A DNA stretch of 64,000 nucleotides from assembly GCF_035968265.1 (NCBI RefSeq), contig NZ_JAVYIM010000002.1, positions 1 through 64,000 on the forward strand, read 5' to 3'. The position numbers and the translations under genes are program-made. The notes below the pieces were generated by a model that was not told the origin of the DNA, ran no database searches, and worked only from the letters and a program-made list of their open reading frames with translations. Source of the stretch: Nitrosarchaeum sp. (GTDB taxonomy: Archaea > Thermoproteota > Nitrososphaeria > Nitrososphaerales > Nitrosopumilaceae). Positions 44,652 through 54,111 of this stretch are shown one piece after another. Within the stretch, counting starts at the first letter, position 1, and each line of letters starts with the position of its first letter.

Positions 44652-45890
44652 CTAATCATATATTTTTACTTCAGGAATTAGAACTACAAATTTGCCTCCC
44701 CATTCACTAATGTATTTAGTCTGAATCATGATCTCATTTTTTAAATTCCATGGAAAAATCACCAAATAATCAGGTTTACTCATTTTTATTTCAGCAGGAT
44801 CTTTTATTGGAATATGTGTACCCGGTAGATACATACCTTGTTTATGTGGACTAAGATCTACAGTATAATCTATAAAATCAATGCCGATGTTACAATAATT
44901 TAGTAAAGTGTTAGCTTTTGCAGGGGCTCCATATCCAACAATTTTTTTGCCTTTCTCCTTTGTTTCTGTAAAAAATTTTTGAATGTTTTTTTTAGATTCA
45001 TTAACTTCATGTTGAAAATTTGTATATGTTGAAATATTATCTAAACCAAAATGTTTCTCTTTTTGCAGTAACTCTTCTACTTTTTTATCGATTGTAAGTT
45101 TATTATTTTCAGAATGTTTTGCATAAATTCGTAAAGATCCTCCATGAGTAGTTAATTCATCAACATCAAAAATAATTAAATCATGAAAAGAGAAAATTTT
45201 TTGAACTGCAAGTAAAGAAAAATATGAAAAGTGTTCATGATAAATTGTGTCAAATTGTTTTTCTTGTATTAGTTTTAATAAGTGAGGAAATTCTACTGTG
45301 ATGATTCCTTCTGGTTTAAGTATAACTTTCATTCCTGATAGAAAGTCGTTCAAGTTGGGTACATGAGCCAAAACATTATTAGCTATTATCAAATCCGATA
45401 ACTTACCATTTTCTTTTAATTCATTAGCTGTTGATAGACCAAAAAATTTTGTTATGGTTGGAATTCCTTTCTCTTTTGCTACAACTGCTATATTTTCTGC
45501 TGGTTCTATACCTAAAATTGGAATATCTTTATTTTTAAAATATTGTAGAAGATATCCATCATTACTAGCTATTTCTATAATCAAACTATTTCTATCAAAT
45601 TTGAATCGTTTCATCATGATATCTACATAATTCTCTGCGTGCTTTAGCCAAGTATCTGAATATGATGAAAAATATACATAATTAGTGAATATGTTTTCAG
45701 GACTTTCAAATTCTTCTAATTGAACAAGCAAACAATTATTGCATACAAATGCATGAAGTGGATAGAATGTTTCTTTAACTGTATCATAATCAAGAAATGA
45801 ATTAGCTAGAGGTGATAGGCCAAGATCTACAAAGCTCTTAGAAAGTTTTTCACCGCAAAACCTACATGTTGAATCATTCTTTTTACTCAT
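44652..45890 (-). CDS. Nucleotide-sugar C-methyltransferase (TylC3/NovU type)
   Basis: This 412-residue protein shares the three-domain plan with the gene at 35462. A zinc site starts CRFCGEKLSKSFVDLGLSP, with CNNCLLVQLEEF. The SAM domain has LIIEIASNDGYLLQYF, and VEFPHLLKLIQEKQFDTIYHEHFSYFS has the active-site HEHFSY motif. The C-terminal domain has IVGYGAPAKANTLLNYCNI. It lies 10 bases after the CDP-glucose synthase gene, a common pairing in branched CDP-sugar pathways. It should add a methyl to a 4-keto sugar. Confidence 0.88.
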   Translation of the reverse strand: MSKKNDSTCRFCGEKLSKSFVDLGLSPLANSFLDYDTVKETFYPLHAFVCNNCLLVQLEEFESPENIFTNYVYFSSYSDTWLKHAENYVDIMMKRFKFDRNSLIIEIASNDGYLLQYFKNKDIPILGIEPAENIAVVAKEKGIPTITKFFGLSTANELKENGKLSDLIIANNVLAHVPNLNDFLSGMKVILKPEGIITVEFPHLLKLIQEKQFDTIYHEHFSYFSLLAVQKIFSFHDLIIFDVDELTTHGGSLRIYAKHSENNKLTIDKKVEELLQKEKHFGLDNISTYTNFQHEVNESKKNIQKFFTETKEKGKKIVGYGAPAKANTLLNYCNIGIDFIDYTVDLSPHKQGMYLPGTHIPIKDPAEIKMSKPDYLVIFPWNLKNEIMIQTKYISEWGGKFVVLIPEVKIYD

Positions 45891-45900
45891 GGATATTTAC

Positions 45901-46668
45901 TTACCATCTTTTCCAATCAGCTTTTCCAGAAGTCCATAATTCTTCTAGATAATTTTTATCCCTGAGCGTATCTACAGCATGCCAGAATCCTCTATGCTTG
46001 TATGCTGATAGTGATCTTTGATGAGATAATTTCTCTAATGGCTCTCTTTCCCAAATCGTTGAATCTCCTTTAATGTAGTCAAAGACATTTGGTTCTAATA
46101 CAAAAAACCCACCATTGATCCAATTTCCATCACCTTCTGGCTTTTCTTTAAATTTTAACACGTTATCGTTTTCTATCTCTAACATTCCAAATCTTCCTGG
46201 CGGTTGAACAGCTGTTATGGTTGCAGTTTTTTTCTTGCTCTTGTGAAATTTTATCAAATCTAAAATATTGATGTCTGCTACTCCGTCTCCATATGTAAAA
46301 CAAAAAGTATCATCATCAACATATTTTTTTACTCTTCCTAGTCTGCCTCCAGTAAATGTCTCTAGTCCGGTATCTACAAGTGTTACTTTCCAAGGCTCAA
46401 CTGATTTGTGATGAACTTCCATGGAATTATTTTTCATATCAAATGTGACATCAGACATGTGTAAAGAATAATTTGCAAAGTATTCTTTTATCATATAACC
46501 CTTGTATCCGCAACAAATAACAAAATCATTGATTCCATACGATGAATAAATTTTCATAATATGCCACAAAATTGGCATTCCGCCTATATCGATTAATGGC
46601 TTGGGTTTTGAAGATGTTTCTTCAGAAATTCTTGTACCTAACCCTCCTGCTAAAATTACTGCTTTCAA
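45901..46668 (-). CDS. rfbF: Glucose-1-phosphate cytidylyltransferase
   Basis: This 255-residue nucleotidyltransferase starts MKAVILAGGLGTRISEET and continues with KPKPLIDIGGMPILWHIMKIY. FVICCGYKGYMIKEYF is typical of RfbF, as are FCFTYGDGVADINILDLI and INGGFFVLEPNVFDYI. It makes CDP-glucose from CTP and glucose-1-phosphate. The next step would need CDP-glucose 4,6-dehydratase; no gene with clear RfbG features is nearby, so either the UXS-like SDR serves, or the enzyme is elsewhere. Confidence 0.92.
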   Translation of the reverse strand: MKAVILAGGLGTRISEETSSKPKPLIDIGGMPILWHIMKIYSSYGINDFVICCGYKGYMIKEYFANYSLHMSDVTFDMKNNSMEVHHKSVEPWKVTLVDTGLETFTGGRLGRVKKYVDDDTFCFTYGDGVADINILDLIKFHKSKKKTATITAVQPPGRFGMLEIENDNVLKFKEKPEGDGNWINGGFFVLEPNVFDYIKGDSTIWEREPLEKLSHQRSLSAYKHRGFWHAVDTLRDKNYLEELWTSGKADWKRW

Positions 46669-46778
46669 TTAATCACACTCCATTCCTAGATTTTACACTT
46701 ATAATTGGTTAAAATACATTAATACTAAAAAATAGTAATCCTATTGATCTTATTATATAAAGAGATGAGTCTTGATTT

Positions 46779-48638
46779 ATGAGTGATTTTTCTACACAAA
46801 TATTTCTAATAGACTCTACAGTCAATACAGATCAATTTCTAAAATCCAATAATTCCACAATAATTACTTTTGATAATGCAATTCACCAACTGTTATTACA
46901 AAATAAGATCAAGCATGAAGTATCTGATCAGTATGTTTCCCGGAGTGATTTAGATGATATTTTGAGGTATTCTATGATCTATGCTCGTTGGTATTTGTTA
47001 CCTGAAATAAAAGAAATTATTTCTTTTAAAGACATTAATCTTGGCGAATTATTCTACATAGAATTCCAAGAATTTCTTATTTCTTTTTTAAAACGATTTT
47101 TAGAAATTAAACGAATATCTGCTAAGTTTCCAAATTCAAAATTTCTTGCGTCACACTTCCTTTTTCCAATAATTTCGTCTTTGTCTGCTAACGTAGAACT
47201 TGTTGGTAATGCTAAGGAACAACTATCAATTTATGATAAAATAGATGTTCCTGTAAAAATCGGCAGAAAACAATTAACACTAACTCTTAGTACATCAAAT
47301 GTACAAAAAATCCAAAAAATACTGGAAAAACTAAGTCAGGGTTTCATCAAAAAAAATCAATTCAAACCAAATTGTAATAATGTATTGTTGATAGATTTTA
47401 CAACAATTAAATACAAATCATTACTGCAATCAATTCCAAATTTCCAATTAAATGTAATAAAATACGATCGGCGAACATCTGCAGTCTGGAATGTTGAATC
47501 TTATTTAATCATCAAACAATCACATTGTATGTTGGAAAATTATTCGACGTTAAATGATAAATCAATGGACTTGAGGATAACTCAAAACCAAGATTTTTGC
47601 AATAAAATAACAGATCAGATTCTAATAAAAGAACAAATACTATCGTCTTTTTTTTCATTTGATAATCAGTCATTTTGGCCTGCAATTAAAACGGAGTTTG
47701 TAAACATGTGTGAAAAAAGATTTCTTGACGCATCCAAAGAATTTGAACTTGCAGAAAAGCTATTAAAAAAATACCAATTTTCTGCAGTTTTGATTTGGGG
47801 CGAGACCGGTTTATTGGAACAAATTATGATTTCATTGGCAAAGAAGTTCAAAACTCCTATAATTCTTCTTCAACATGGATTGTATTCTGATTCTCCAGAA
47901 TTAATAACTAAAAACAAATTCCATGGAGTCATCCCAAAAACATCTGATATGATATTAGTTTGGGGTCCAAAATTTAAAGAATATCTAATAGAAAATGGAT
48001 TAGATAAGAATAAAATATTTGAAATTGGTAGTACGTTTTTTGATCCTGTTTTTAATAACATGATTGAATCTGCCGCCCTTCAAGATTGTATTCTTCTTGC
48101 AACTGATCCATACGCATTCATGTATCCACATGAATTGACTACTGAATTTATGGAAACATATGAGTCAATGATAAAAAAAGTCTATGAAATAGCATCCAAA
48201 CAAAATAAGCGATTAGTGATAAAAACACATCCTCAAAAAAATACCAACGAGGAAGAAATAGCAAAACAAATTGATCCAACAATAATGGTTATCAAAAGCG
48301 GAGACATACGTCCACTAATAAAATCTAGTTCCTTAGTAATTGTGACAGATATGAGTACTGTGATTTTAGAGGCCCAAGCAATGAAAAAACCCGTCATATC
48401 TGTTTTCTTGAGAGATTATTATGGAACTCCAGAGCCTTTCAAATCAAATTTCTGTCAGAGAATAAATATCAATGATTTGAGTGAATGGGTTACAAATGTC
48501 ACAAATTCTAATGATTTCAAAAATCAAGTTATATTGAAAGGAACTGAATTTGTTGATTCATACTTGGTTAATCAAGGAACTGCATCTGAATCACTTCTAA
48601 AATTTCTTGAGAGTATAAATGACAAAGCCAGAATTTGA
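46779..48638 (+). CDS. Large putative GT-B transferase with unrecognised N-terminal half
   Basis: This 619-residue protein has a C-terminal GT-B-like half. PIILLQHGLYSDSPE, then SDMILVWGPKFKEYLIENG, KRLVIKTHPQKNTNEEEI and SSLVIVTDMSTVILEAQAMKKPV form a run seen in capsule and CDP-glycerol-type transferases (KpsC/KpsS/TagB relatives). The N-terminal 330 residues are soluble with no motif I know. No membrane segment is apparent. A TATA-like element (46753-46761) sits about 22-25 bases before the ATG. It is divergent from rfbF. It may link the glycan to a phosphate-containing unit. Confidence 0.68.
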   Translation: MSDFSTQIFLIDSTVNTDQFLKSNNSTIITFDNAIHQLLLQNKIKHEVSDQYVSRSDLDDILRYSMIYARWYLLPEIKEIISFKDINLGELFYIEFQEFLISFLKRFLEIKRISAKFPNSKFLASHFLFPIISSLSANVELVGNAKEQLSIYDKIDVPVKIGRKQLTLTLSTSNVQKIQKILEKLSQGFIKKNQFKPNCNNVLLIDFTTIKYKSLLQSIPNFQLNVIKYDRRTSAVWNVESYLIIKQSHCMLENYSTLNDKSMDLRITQNQDFCNKITDQILIKEQILSSFFSFDNQSFWPAIKTEFVNMCEKRFLDASKEFELAEKLLKKYQFSAVLIWGETGLLEQIMISLAKKFKTPIILLQHGLYSDSPELITKNKFHGVIPKTSDMILVWGPKFKEYLIENGLDKNKIFEIGSTFFDPVFNNMIESAALQDCILLATDPYAFMYPHELTTEFMETYESMIKKVYEIASKQNKRLVIKTHPQKNTNEEEIAKQIDPTIMVIKSGDIRPLIKSSSLVIVTDMSTVILEAQAMKKPVISVFLRDYYGTPEPFKSNFCQRININDLSEWVTNVTNSNDFKNQVILKGTEFVDSYLVNQGTASESLLKFLESINDKARI

Positions 48639-48692
48639 TATTTTTGTTGTTTGAATAATAATCTAAATACTAGAATAATTGGATGATCCTCA

Positions 48693-50006
48693 TTGAAGAA
48701 CAAAATAATCATACCTCTTATCATAATATCAATTTTGATTTTTGGTGTAATTGCATACAAGGCACCATATTTGCTACCTCATGAAGTATTAGAACCAGTA
48801 AGATTATTGAGGGATTTTACCCAAGAATTAACACGTACAACAGAACGAAATATTGGAGTTCCATTAAAAGCCCAAGTCAGTGACAACAATTTCAAAGTTG
48901 AAGAATTTGTAACTGGATTAAATCAGCCAACACAAATGGCATTTATTGGAAATGATCTACTGGTTCTTGAAAAAAATCAAGGAAAGGTCAGACTTGTAAG
49001 AGAAGGAATTCTTCAACCTGAACCAGTTCTTGATGTTGAAGTTGGTACCAATAACGAGTCTGGTTTGTTGGGAATCGCTGTATTGGATTCAACAGTTTAT
49101 CTTTATTTTACTGAATCTGAAAAAGATGGAGGACAAACATTTGCCAATAATGTTTATGCATACACATGGGATGGTAATACACTGAATAATCCTATTTTGA
49201 TAAATACACTTTCAAGTGAATCATCTTGGCACAACGGTGGCGGAATGACAGTAAACAAGGAAGGAATTGTCTATGTGGTAATAGGTGATCAAATGGGAGG
49301 AGGAAGACCTGACACCAAAAATGAATTTACAATTCTACAAAACCATGAAAAAGGAGAGATAGATGATAGTGGTGTAATAGTGCATGTTGGATTGGATAAC
49401 AATGTGATACAGCCAAAATTGGCACAAGATCCTTTATTACATTATTATGCTATGGGAATTAGAAACAGTTTCGGTTTGGCAATAGATCCAATTACTGGAA
49501 ATATGTGGGATACTGAAAACGGTCCTGATAATTTTGATGAGATTAATCTGGTGTTACCAAAATTCAATAGTGGCTGGGCAATTGTAATGGGTCCTGCCAC
49601 AGAAGAACAAATATCAAAAATTCCACACTTGGGTGATTTTCAGTACAATGATCCTCAATTTAGTTGGGAAAGAACAGTTACTCCAACAGGTCTAACGTTT
49701 ATCAATTCTGAACTGTTTTCTAAGTACAAAAATGAGATGCTTGTAGGTACATGTAACTTTGGACAACTATTCAAATTCAAATTAAATGAAGAGCGTAATC
49801 AACTCGTGTTTGATACAGATCATTTACAAGATCGTATAGCCAATTTCACTACTTTAGAAAGTGGACAAAAAGATTTTGAATCACTTGATGAAATAATATT
49901 TGGAACAGGATTTGGTTGTATTACTGATGTCGAGATGGGACCTGACGGGTTGTTGTATGTTGTTTCTATCACAGATAATACTATTTACAAAATCCTACCA
50001 AAATAA
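48693..50006 (+). CDS. Membrane-anchored PQQ-dependent sugar dehydrogenase-like beta-propeller
   Basis: This 437-residue protein starts at TTG. Residues 1-22 form one hydrophobic helix (IIIPLIIISILIFGVIAYK), an anchor or signal with the bulk outside. The propeller then has GLNQPTQMAFIGNDLLVLEK, ESGLLGIAVLDSTVYLYF and WHNGGGMTVNKEGIVYVVIGD with the catalytic-type His, then YAMGIRNSFGLAIDPITGN. This is the soluble glucose/aldose dehydrogenase (GSDH) family. PQQ or another cofactor may be bound; I cannot say whether the archaeon makes PQQ. It may act on sugars outside the cell, or be non-catalytic. Confidence 0.84.
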   Translation: MKNKIIIPLIIISILIFGVIAYKAPYLLPHEVLEPVRLLRDFTQELTRTTERNIGVPLKAQVSDNNFKVEEFVTGLNQPTQMAFIGNDLLVLEKNQGKVRLVREGILQPEPVLDVEVGTNNESGLLGIAVLDSTVYLYFTESEKDGGQTFANNVYAYTWDGNTLNNPILINTLSSESSWHNGGGMTVNKEGIVYVVIGDQMGGGRPDTKNEFTILQNHEKGEIDDSGVIVHVGLDNNVIQPKLAQDPLLHYYAMGIRNSFGLAIDPITGNMWDTENGPDNFDEINLVLPKFNSGWAIVMGPATEEQISKIPHLGDFQYNDPQFSWERTVTPTGLTFINSELFSKYKNEMLVGTCNFGQLFKFKLNEERNQLVFDTDHLQDRIANFTTLESGQKDFESLDEIIFGTGFGCITDVEMGPDGLLYVVSITDNTIYKILPK

Positions 50007-50054
50007 TATGATTGATAGGTGTGTTCAAGATAATTTTTCAATAGAGGAAACAAG

Positions 50055-50621
50055 TTGAATCAATATAAAATTTTAAAAAAACAGAATTATGTCTTTAAAA
50101 ATTATAAACTAATTCCATTACGTGAAGAAGATATCCAATCAATTAAGAATTGGAGAAATGAACAAATAGATATTTTACGACAAGAAAAAGCAATTACAAG
50201 AGAGCAGCAAATTGATTATTATAATCAAGTGATCAAAAAATCTTTTAGTGACAAGAAACCAATCTTGATACTATTCAGCTTTCTACATAATGATTTATGT
50301 ATTGGTTATGGAGGTTTGACTAATATTGATTGGAAAACTAAGAATGCAGAATTATCTTTTCTTGTAGATACTAACCGAACATCTACTAACATATATGAAA
50401 ACGATTTTGCATCTTTTTTACATCTAATCTTTGAATTGGCATTTGACGAGCTTAATTTTGTTAGGATTTTCACTGAAACATATGATATTAGACCCGTACA
50501 TATCTCCATTTTAGAAAAGAATGGATTTCGACTTGAAAAACGACTAAAACAACGTAAACGTATCCATGAAACCTTAGTTGATGTACTAATTCATTCTTGT
50601 GTAAAAAATGTTAAAAGTTGA
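50055..50621 (+). CDS. GNAT N-acetyltransferase (PseH/RimJ-like)
   Basis: This 188-residue protein starts at TTG. It has the GNAT plan: YKLIPLREEDIQSIKNWRNE at the start, CIGYGGLTNIDWKTKNAELSFLVD in the core, and the C-terminal ILEKNGFRLEKRLKQRKRI. The WRNE beginning is like PseH and RimJ/L proteins. In pseudaminic and legionaminic pathways such an enzyme N-acylates the UDP-4-amino sugar made by PseC-type aminotransferases. It heads the nonulosonic acid block (50055-54108) with short gaps. Confidence 0.82.
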   Translation: MNQYKILKKQNYVFKNYKLIPLREEDIQSIKNWRNEQIDILRQEKAITREQQIDYYNQVIKKSFSDKKPILILFSFLHNDLCIGYGGLTNIDWKTKNAELSFLVDTNRTSTNIYENDFASFLHLIFELAFDELNFVRIFTETYDIRPVHISILEKNGFRLEKRLKQRKRIHETLVDVLIHSCVKNVKS

Positions 50622-50700
50622 TTTATTTATTGTTCCATCATTGATCAGAATTGAACTTTGATCAAAAGATTGACATGTAGTAAGAGGATATGATATAATT

Positions 50701-51768
50701 ATGAACAATTCTGATGTTTGTGTTCTTGTGACAGGAGTAGGTGGAGGCAGTCTTGGGCGTGAAATAATCAAAGCATTCAAAATGGCACCACATAATTACA
50801 AAATTGTTGCAACTGACGCTTCAGCAAAAAGCGTAGGTTTGTTTGAAACTACGCATAGATACATTGTTCCTGAAGCAAATTCTGAGAAATATCTTGATAG
50901 TATCCAAAACATATGTTCAAAGGAGAAGGTACAGGTGATAGTACCTGGTTCAGAACCAGAAACTGAGATTATGTCTAAAAACAAAAAATTGTTCTCTGAA
51001 AAAAATATTACAGTACTTACCAATCCATGGAAAACAATACAAACATGCAAAGATAAATTAAATCTGACAAATTTTCTTACCTCAAAAGGAATCACTTGCC
51101 CTAAATCAATACTTTTTGAGAATGATTCAACAATTAAACAAATAGAGCAATACCCTGTTGTTATAAAACCGCGAAGTGGAGCAGGATCAAGAAACGTATT
51201 TCTTGCTCATGATGAGATTGAGGCCAAATTTTTTGGAAATTATTTGTTAAAACATGGAAGTGAGGCAATAATTCAGGAATATGTTGGTGATTATGAGGCT
51301 GAATACACCATTGGAATTCTTTATGCAGATAATGGTAAATTGATCACATCAATTGCGATGAAAAGACTTTTGGAAGGTGGATTATCTACCCGACAAATTA
51401 CTAAGGGACAAAACAATGATAAAAAATATGTGATCTCTTCTGGAATTTCCCAAGGTGAATTCAACGAATTCACTGAAGTGAGAAAAGCTGGGGAATCTAT
51501 TGCAAAAGTTCTAGATGCAGATGGCCCAATTAACATACAATGCAGAAAAACCAAAGATGGAATACTTCCTTTTGAAATAAATCCAAGATTTTCTGGTACC
51601 ACTGGTTCTAGAAGTTTAGTAGGCTGTAATGAACCAGACATTTTATGTAGATACAGATTATTTGGGGAAATACCTCAACAACCAAACTATGAAGTAGGTT
51701 TTGTTCTAAGAGATCTTCAAGAAAAATTTATCACACAAGACGATATAGAGAAGATTCCAAAGATATGA
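50701..51768 (+). CDS. ATP-grasp enzyme (CarB/PylC-like)
   Basis: This 355-residue ATP-grasp protein opens VCVLVTGVGGGSLGREIIKAF. YPVVIKPRSGAGSRNVFLA is the ATP-binding strand, AIIQEYVGDYEAEYTIGIL the second part, and LPFEINPRFSGTTGSRSLVGCNEPDIL the Mg-binding end. It resembles CarB-half or PylC-type ligases seen in glycan clusters. It may join an amino acid or carboxylate to an amine of the sugar, using ATP. Its stop overlaps the HAD gene by four bases (ATGA). Confidence 0.8.
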   Translation: MNNSDVCVLVTGVGGGSLGREIIKAFKMAPHNYKIVATDASAKSVGLFETTHRYIVPEANSEKYLDSIQNICSKEKVQVIVPGSEPETEIMSKNKKLFSEKNITVLTNPWKTIQTCKDKLNLTNFLTSKGITCPKSILFENDSTIKQIEQYPVVIKPRSGAGSRNVFLAHDEIEAKFFGNYLLKHGSEAIIQEYVGDYEAEYTIGILYADNGKLITSIAMKRLLEGGLSTRQITKGQNNDKKYVISSGISQGEFNEFTEVRKAGESIAKVLDADGPINIQCRKTKDGILPFEINPRFSGTTGSRSLVGCNEPDILCRYRLFGEIPQQPNYEVGFVLRDLQEKFITQDDIEKIPKI

Positions 51769-52460
51769 TCAACCTAATCATCTTGGATTTTGATGATACA
51801 ATAACTGATAACAGATTATTGGATTTTAAGGCATTTGAAACTCCGTGTAAAAGTCTGGGTATACCTCCACCTTCACTTAAAATGATATCTTCTTCACGAA
51901 AAAAGGGATTATTGGCAAAAGAAATTATGCAAAAACATCTTAAAAAAATCGGAAAATCCAACCTACTGAATGATTTTCTATCAAAAAGAGACATATTTTT
52001 GAGCGATTCAAAATCAATGTATCGCCTACAACTCAAAAAACATGTAATACAAGTTTTATCTCTTTTAAAGAGAAAAAAAATAAAATGCATTTTATGCTCT
52101 GCACGCAAAAATAAACAAATGGTAAAATCGTTTTTGAAATATAATAAAATTGACAGCTATTTTTTTGCAACATATTTTATGCATGATCTGGGGTTTGTCA
52201 TTGATAATATAGTTAGATCAAATCGTGTCTTGATAAAGACAAGTTTACTAAAACAGATAATAAAAGATGAACACATTGATCCGCAAAGAGTACTGTATGT
52301 TGGAAACTCTTCTGAAGACTTGGAATCTGCAACTTTGCTAAAAATACCATTTGTTTATATAGAAAATGATTATTTGAACAAAGAATCCGATCTTGATATG
52401 ACTAGGATTAGTAACATGCTTGATCTAAAACAACAAATACAATCACTGGTGGTAAAATGA
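51765..52460 (+). CDS. HAD-superfamily phosphatase
   Basis: This 231-residue HAD-fold protein has motif I LDFDDTITDN (DxDxT), motif II-like CILCSARKNKQMVKSF and motif IV VLYVGNSSEDLESATLL. It should be a small-molecule phosphatase. In nonulosonic acid biosynthesis a phosphatase removes 9-phosphate from a sialic-acid-type product; PseG, the usual UDP-sugar hydrolase, is not seen here, so this gene might fill part of the pathway. It overlaps both neighbours by ATGA junctions, so a shared transcript is certain in practice. Confidence 0.82.
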   Translation: MINLIILDFDDTITDNRLLDFKAFETPCKSLGIPPPSLKMISSSRKKGLLAKEIMQKHLKKIGKSNLLNDFLSKRDIFLSDSKSMYRLQLKKHVIQVLSLLKRKKIKCILCSARKNKQMVKSFLKYNKIDSYFFATYFMHDLGFVIDNIVRSNRVLIKTSLLKQIIKDEHIDPQRVLYVGNSSEDLESATLLKIPFVYIENDYLNKESDLDMTRISNMLDLKQQIQSLVVK

Positions 52461-53335
52461 AAATTCTTGTTACTGGTGCAACAGGTTTTATTGGTTCACA
52501 CCTGATGAAGTCTTTGTCAAGAAACAACAAGGTTCACGGTCTGTCCCGTTCTAAAAAATCACAAAATATTTTTCAAATTTCATTATCTGACAAACAAAAA
52601 CTTGCTAGACATATGAAGAAAAACAAATATGATATGGTAATTCATTTAGCAGCCTCTCTTGAAGAAAGCACACCATTTGACATGTTCGTCAAAAACTGTG
52701 TTAGCACTGCAAATATTTTGGAATGTTGTGCAGAAACTAATGTTTCAAAAGTAATTTTTTCATCCTCACAGCTAGTATATGGCAAATCAACATATCTGCC
52801 AATTGATGAAGATCATCCCAAAAATCCAATAAATAATTACGCTTTATCCAAATTGATCGGCGAAGAAATATGCAAAATGTATCACAATACATATGATCTC
52901 TCAATCCAAATTTTACGTTTATCATCAGTATATGGTCCAGGTCAATCTTCCAAATACATCATACCTACTATGATGATAAAGAGTGTAAACAACAAAGACA
53001 TTGAAATCCATCGTTACAAAAATGGGTTTCAACTAATGGATTTTGTTCATGTTAAGGATGTATGCAAAGCTATCTCCCTAGCTTGCAAGTCTAAATCAAA
53101 ATTTGGTATCTATAATATTGCATCTGGCAAGCCCATAACTGCAAATGACATAGCCGATAAACTTTCCCAAGTTACTAGAATACGTACAATTAACATAGAC
53201 AGAGAAGCTAATCATCTTTTTTATGATATTTCTAAAGCAAAAAGAGAACTTGACTTTACACCATCTATTCCACTGGATAAAAAAACACTAAAAGAAATGC
53301 ATAAAAACATCGTTTCAAAGTATGACTTTCTTTAA
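52457..53335 (+). CDS. NAD-dependent epimerase/dehydratase
   Basis: This 292-residue extended SDR has KILVTGATGFIGSHLMKSL, then FSSSQLVYGK and YALSKLIGEEICKMYH with the catalytic YxxxK. LSSVYGPGQSSKYI and FQLMDFVHVKDVCKAI follow in the substrate domain. It lies in an ATGA-coupled operon with the ATP-grasp and HAD genes. Its substrate could be a nucleotide sugar in the nonulosonic acid block; the exact reaction cannot be read. Confidence 0.84.
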   Translation: MKILVTGATGFIGSHLMKSLSRNNKVHGLSRSKKSQNIFQISLSDKQKLARHMKKNKYDMVIHLAASLEESTPFDMFVKNCVSTANILECCAETNVSKVIFSSSQLVYGKSTYLPIDEDHPKNPINNYALSKLIGEEICKMYHNTYDLSIQILRLSSVYGPGQSSKYIIPTMMIKSVNNKDIEIHRYKNGFQLMDFVHVKDVCKAISLACKSKSKFGIYNIASGKPITANDIADKLSQVTRIRTINIDREANHLFYDISKAKRELDFTPSIPLDKKTLKEMHKNIVSKYDFL

Positions 53336-53373
53336 TTACAACAAATAAATCCTGAATGTTGGTATAATCCATA

Positions 53374-54108
53374 TTGAAAACGACAGTAATAGCAGAGATT
53401 GGTTCTAACTGGGAAGGCAGTGTGCCAAAAGGAATCAAAATTATAAAAGAATGCAAAAAGGCAGGAGCAGACGTCGTAAAGTTTCAGATGTGGCGTGCAA
53501 GTGATTTGTATTCTCCAACTCATCCTCAATGGAAAGTCATTAAAAAATCAGAACTAACATTTGATAAAGTAAAAAAACTAAAAAAGGCAGCTGATTCAAT
53601 TGGCATTGAATTTCTATGCAGTGCATTTTATCCTGAAGCAATAAATTTTCTTGAAAAACTCGGTGTCAAACGATATAAAGTTGCATCAAGAACATGCTTG
53701 TTCAAAGATCCACACTCAAAGGAAACACTGGATCTCGAAGCATCAACCAAAAAACCAATAATAATCAGTATGGGAATGGGTGGAGATAAAAATCTAATAA
53801 AAAAAATATTTGGCAAAAACAAGATCACTTTCTGTTATTGCATCTCTGAATATCCTCTAGAGTTTAAGAAAATTAATTGGACAGATGCAATCCAATATGA
53901 CGGATTTTCAGATCATACCATAGGGATTACGGCACCAATAATGTATGCCATTTTAAAGAAACAACAAGGCTCTAAGAACATACTTATTGAAAAACATGTC
54001 AAATCAAAAAATTCCAAAGGACCTGATGCAGAAACATCCATTGATACAGAAAAACTGGCAGATCTGATTTCTCACATTAGGCTTGTTGAAAAAGCAAATC
54101 TTAACTAA
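53374..54108 (+). CDS. NeuB-family sialic acid/pseudaminic acid synthase, short form lacking the SAF domain
   Basis: This 244-residue protein starts at TTG and has the NeuB TIM-barrel. TTVIAEIGSNWEGSVPKGIK begins it, then ADVVKFQMWRASDLYS, FLCSAFYPEAINFLEKLG, KPIIISMGMGG, and YDGFSDHTIGITAP. ILIEKHVKSK is the last barrel motif, with the PDAETSID end. NeuB enzymes condense phosphoenolpyruvate with a six-carbon amino sugar. Usual length is about 340-350 residues with a C-terminal SAF (antifreeze-like) domain; that domain is absent here. The next gene on the other strand is the aminotransferase. Confidence 0.83.
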   Translation: MKTTVIAEIGSNWEGSVPKGIKIIKECKKAGADVVKFQMWRASDLYSPTHPQWKVIKKSELTFDKVKKLKKAADSIGIEFLCSAFYPEAINFLEKLGVKRYKVASRTCLFKDPHSKETLDLEASTKKPIIISMGMGGDKNLIKKIFGKNKITFCYCISEYPLEFKKINWTDAIQYDGFSDHTIGITAPIMYAILKKQQGSKNILIEKHVKSKNSKGPDAETSIDTEKLADLISHIRLVEKANLN

Positions 54109-54111
54109 ATT

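Noticed and set aside
51731-52108. 125-codon minus-strand open frame over the ATP-grasp/HAD junction
   Set aside because: Antisense to two coupled genes; its Cys/Phe-rich content is typical of AT-rich shadows.
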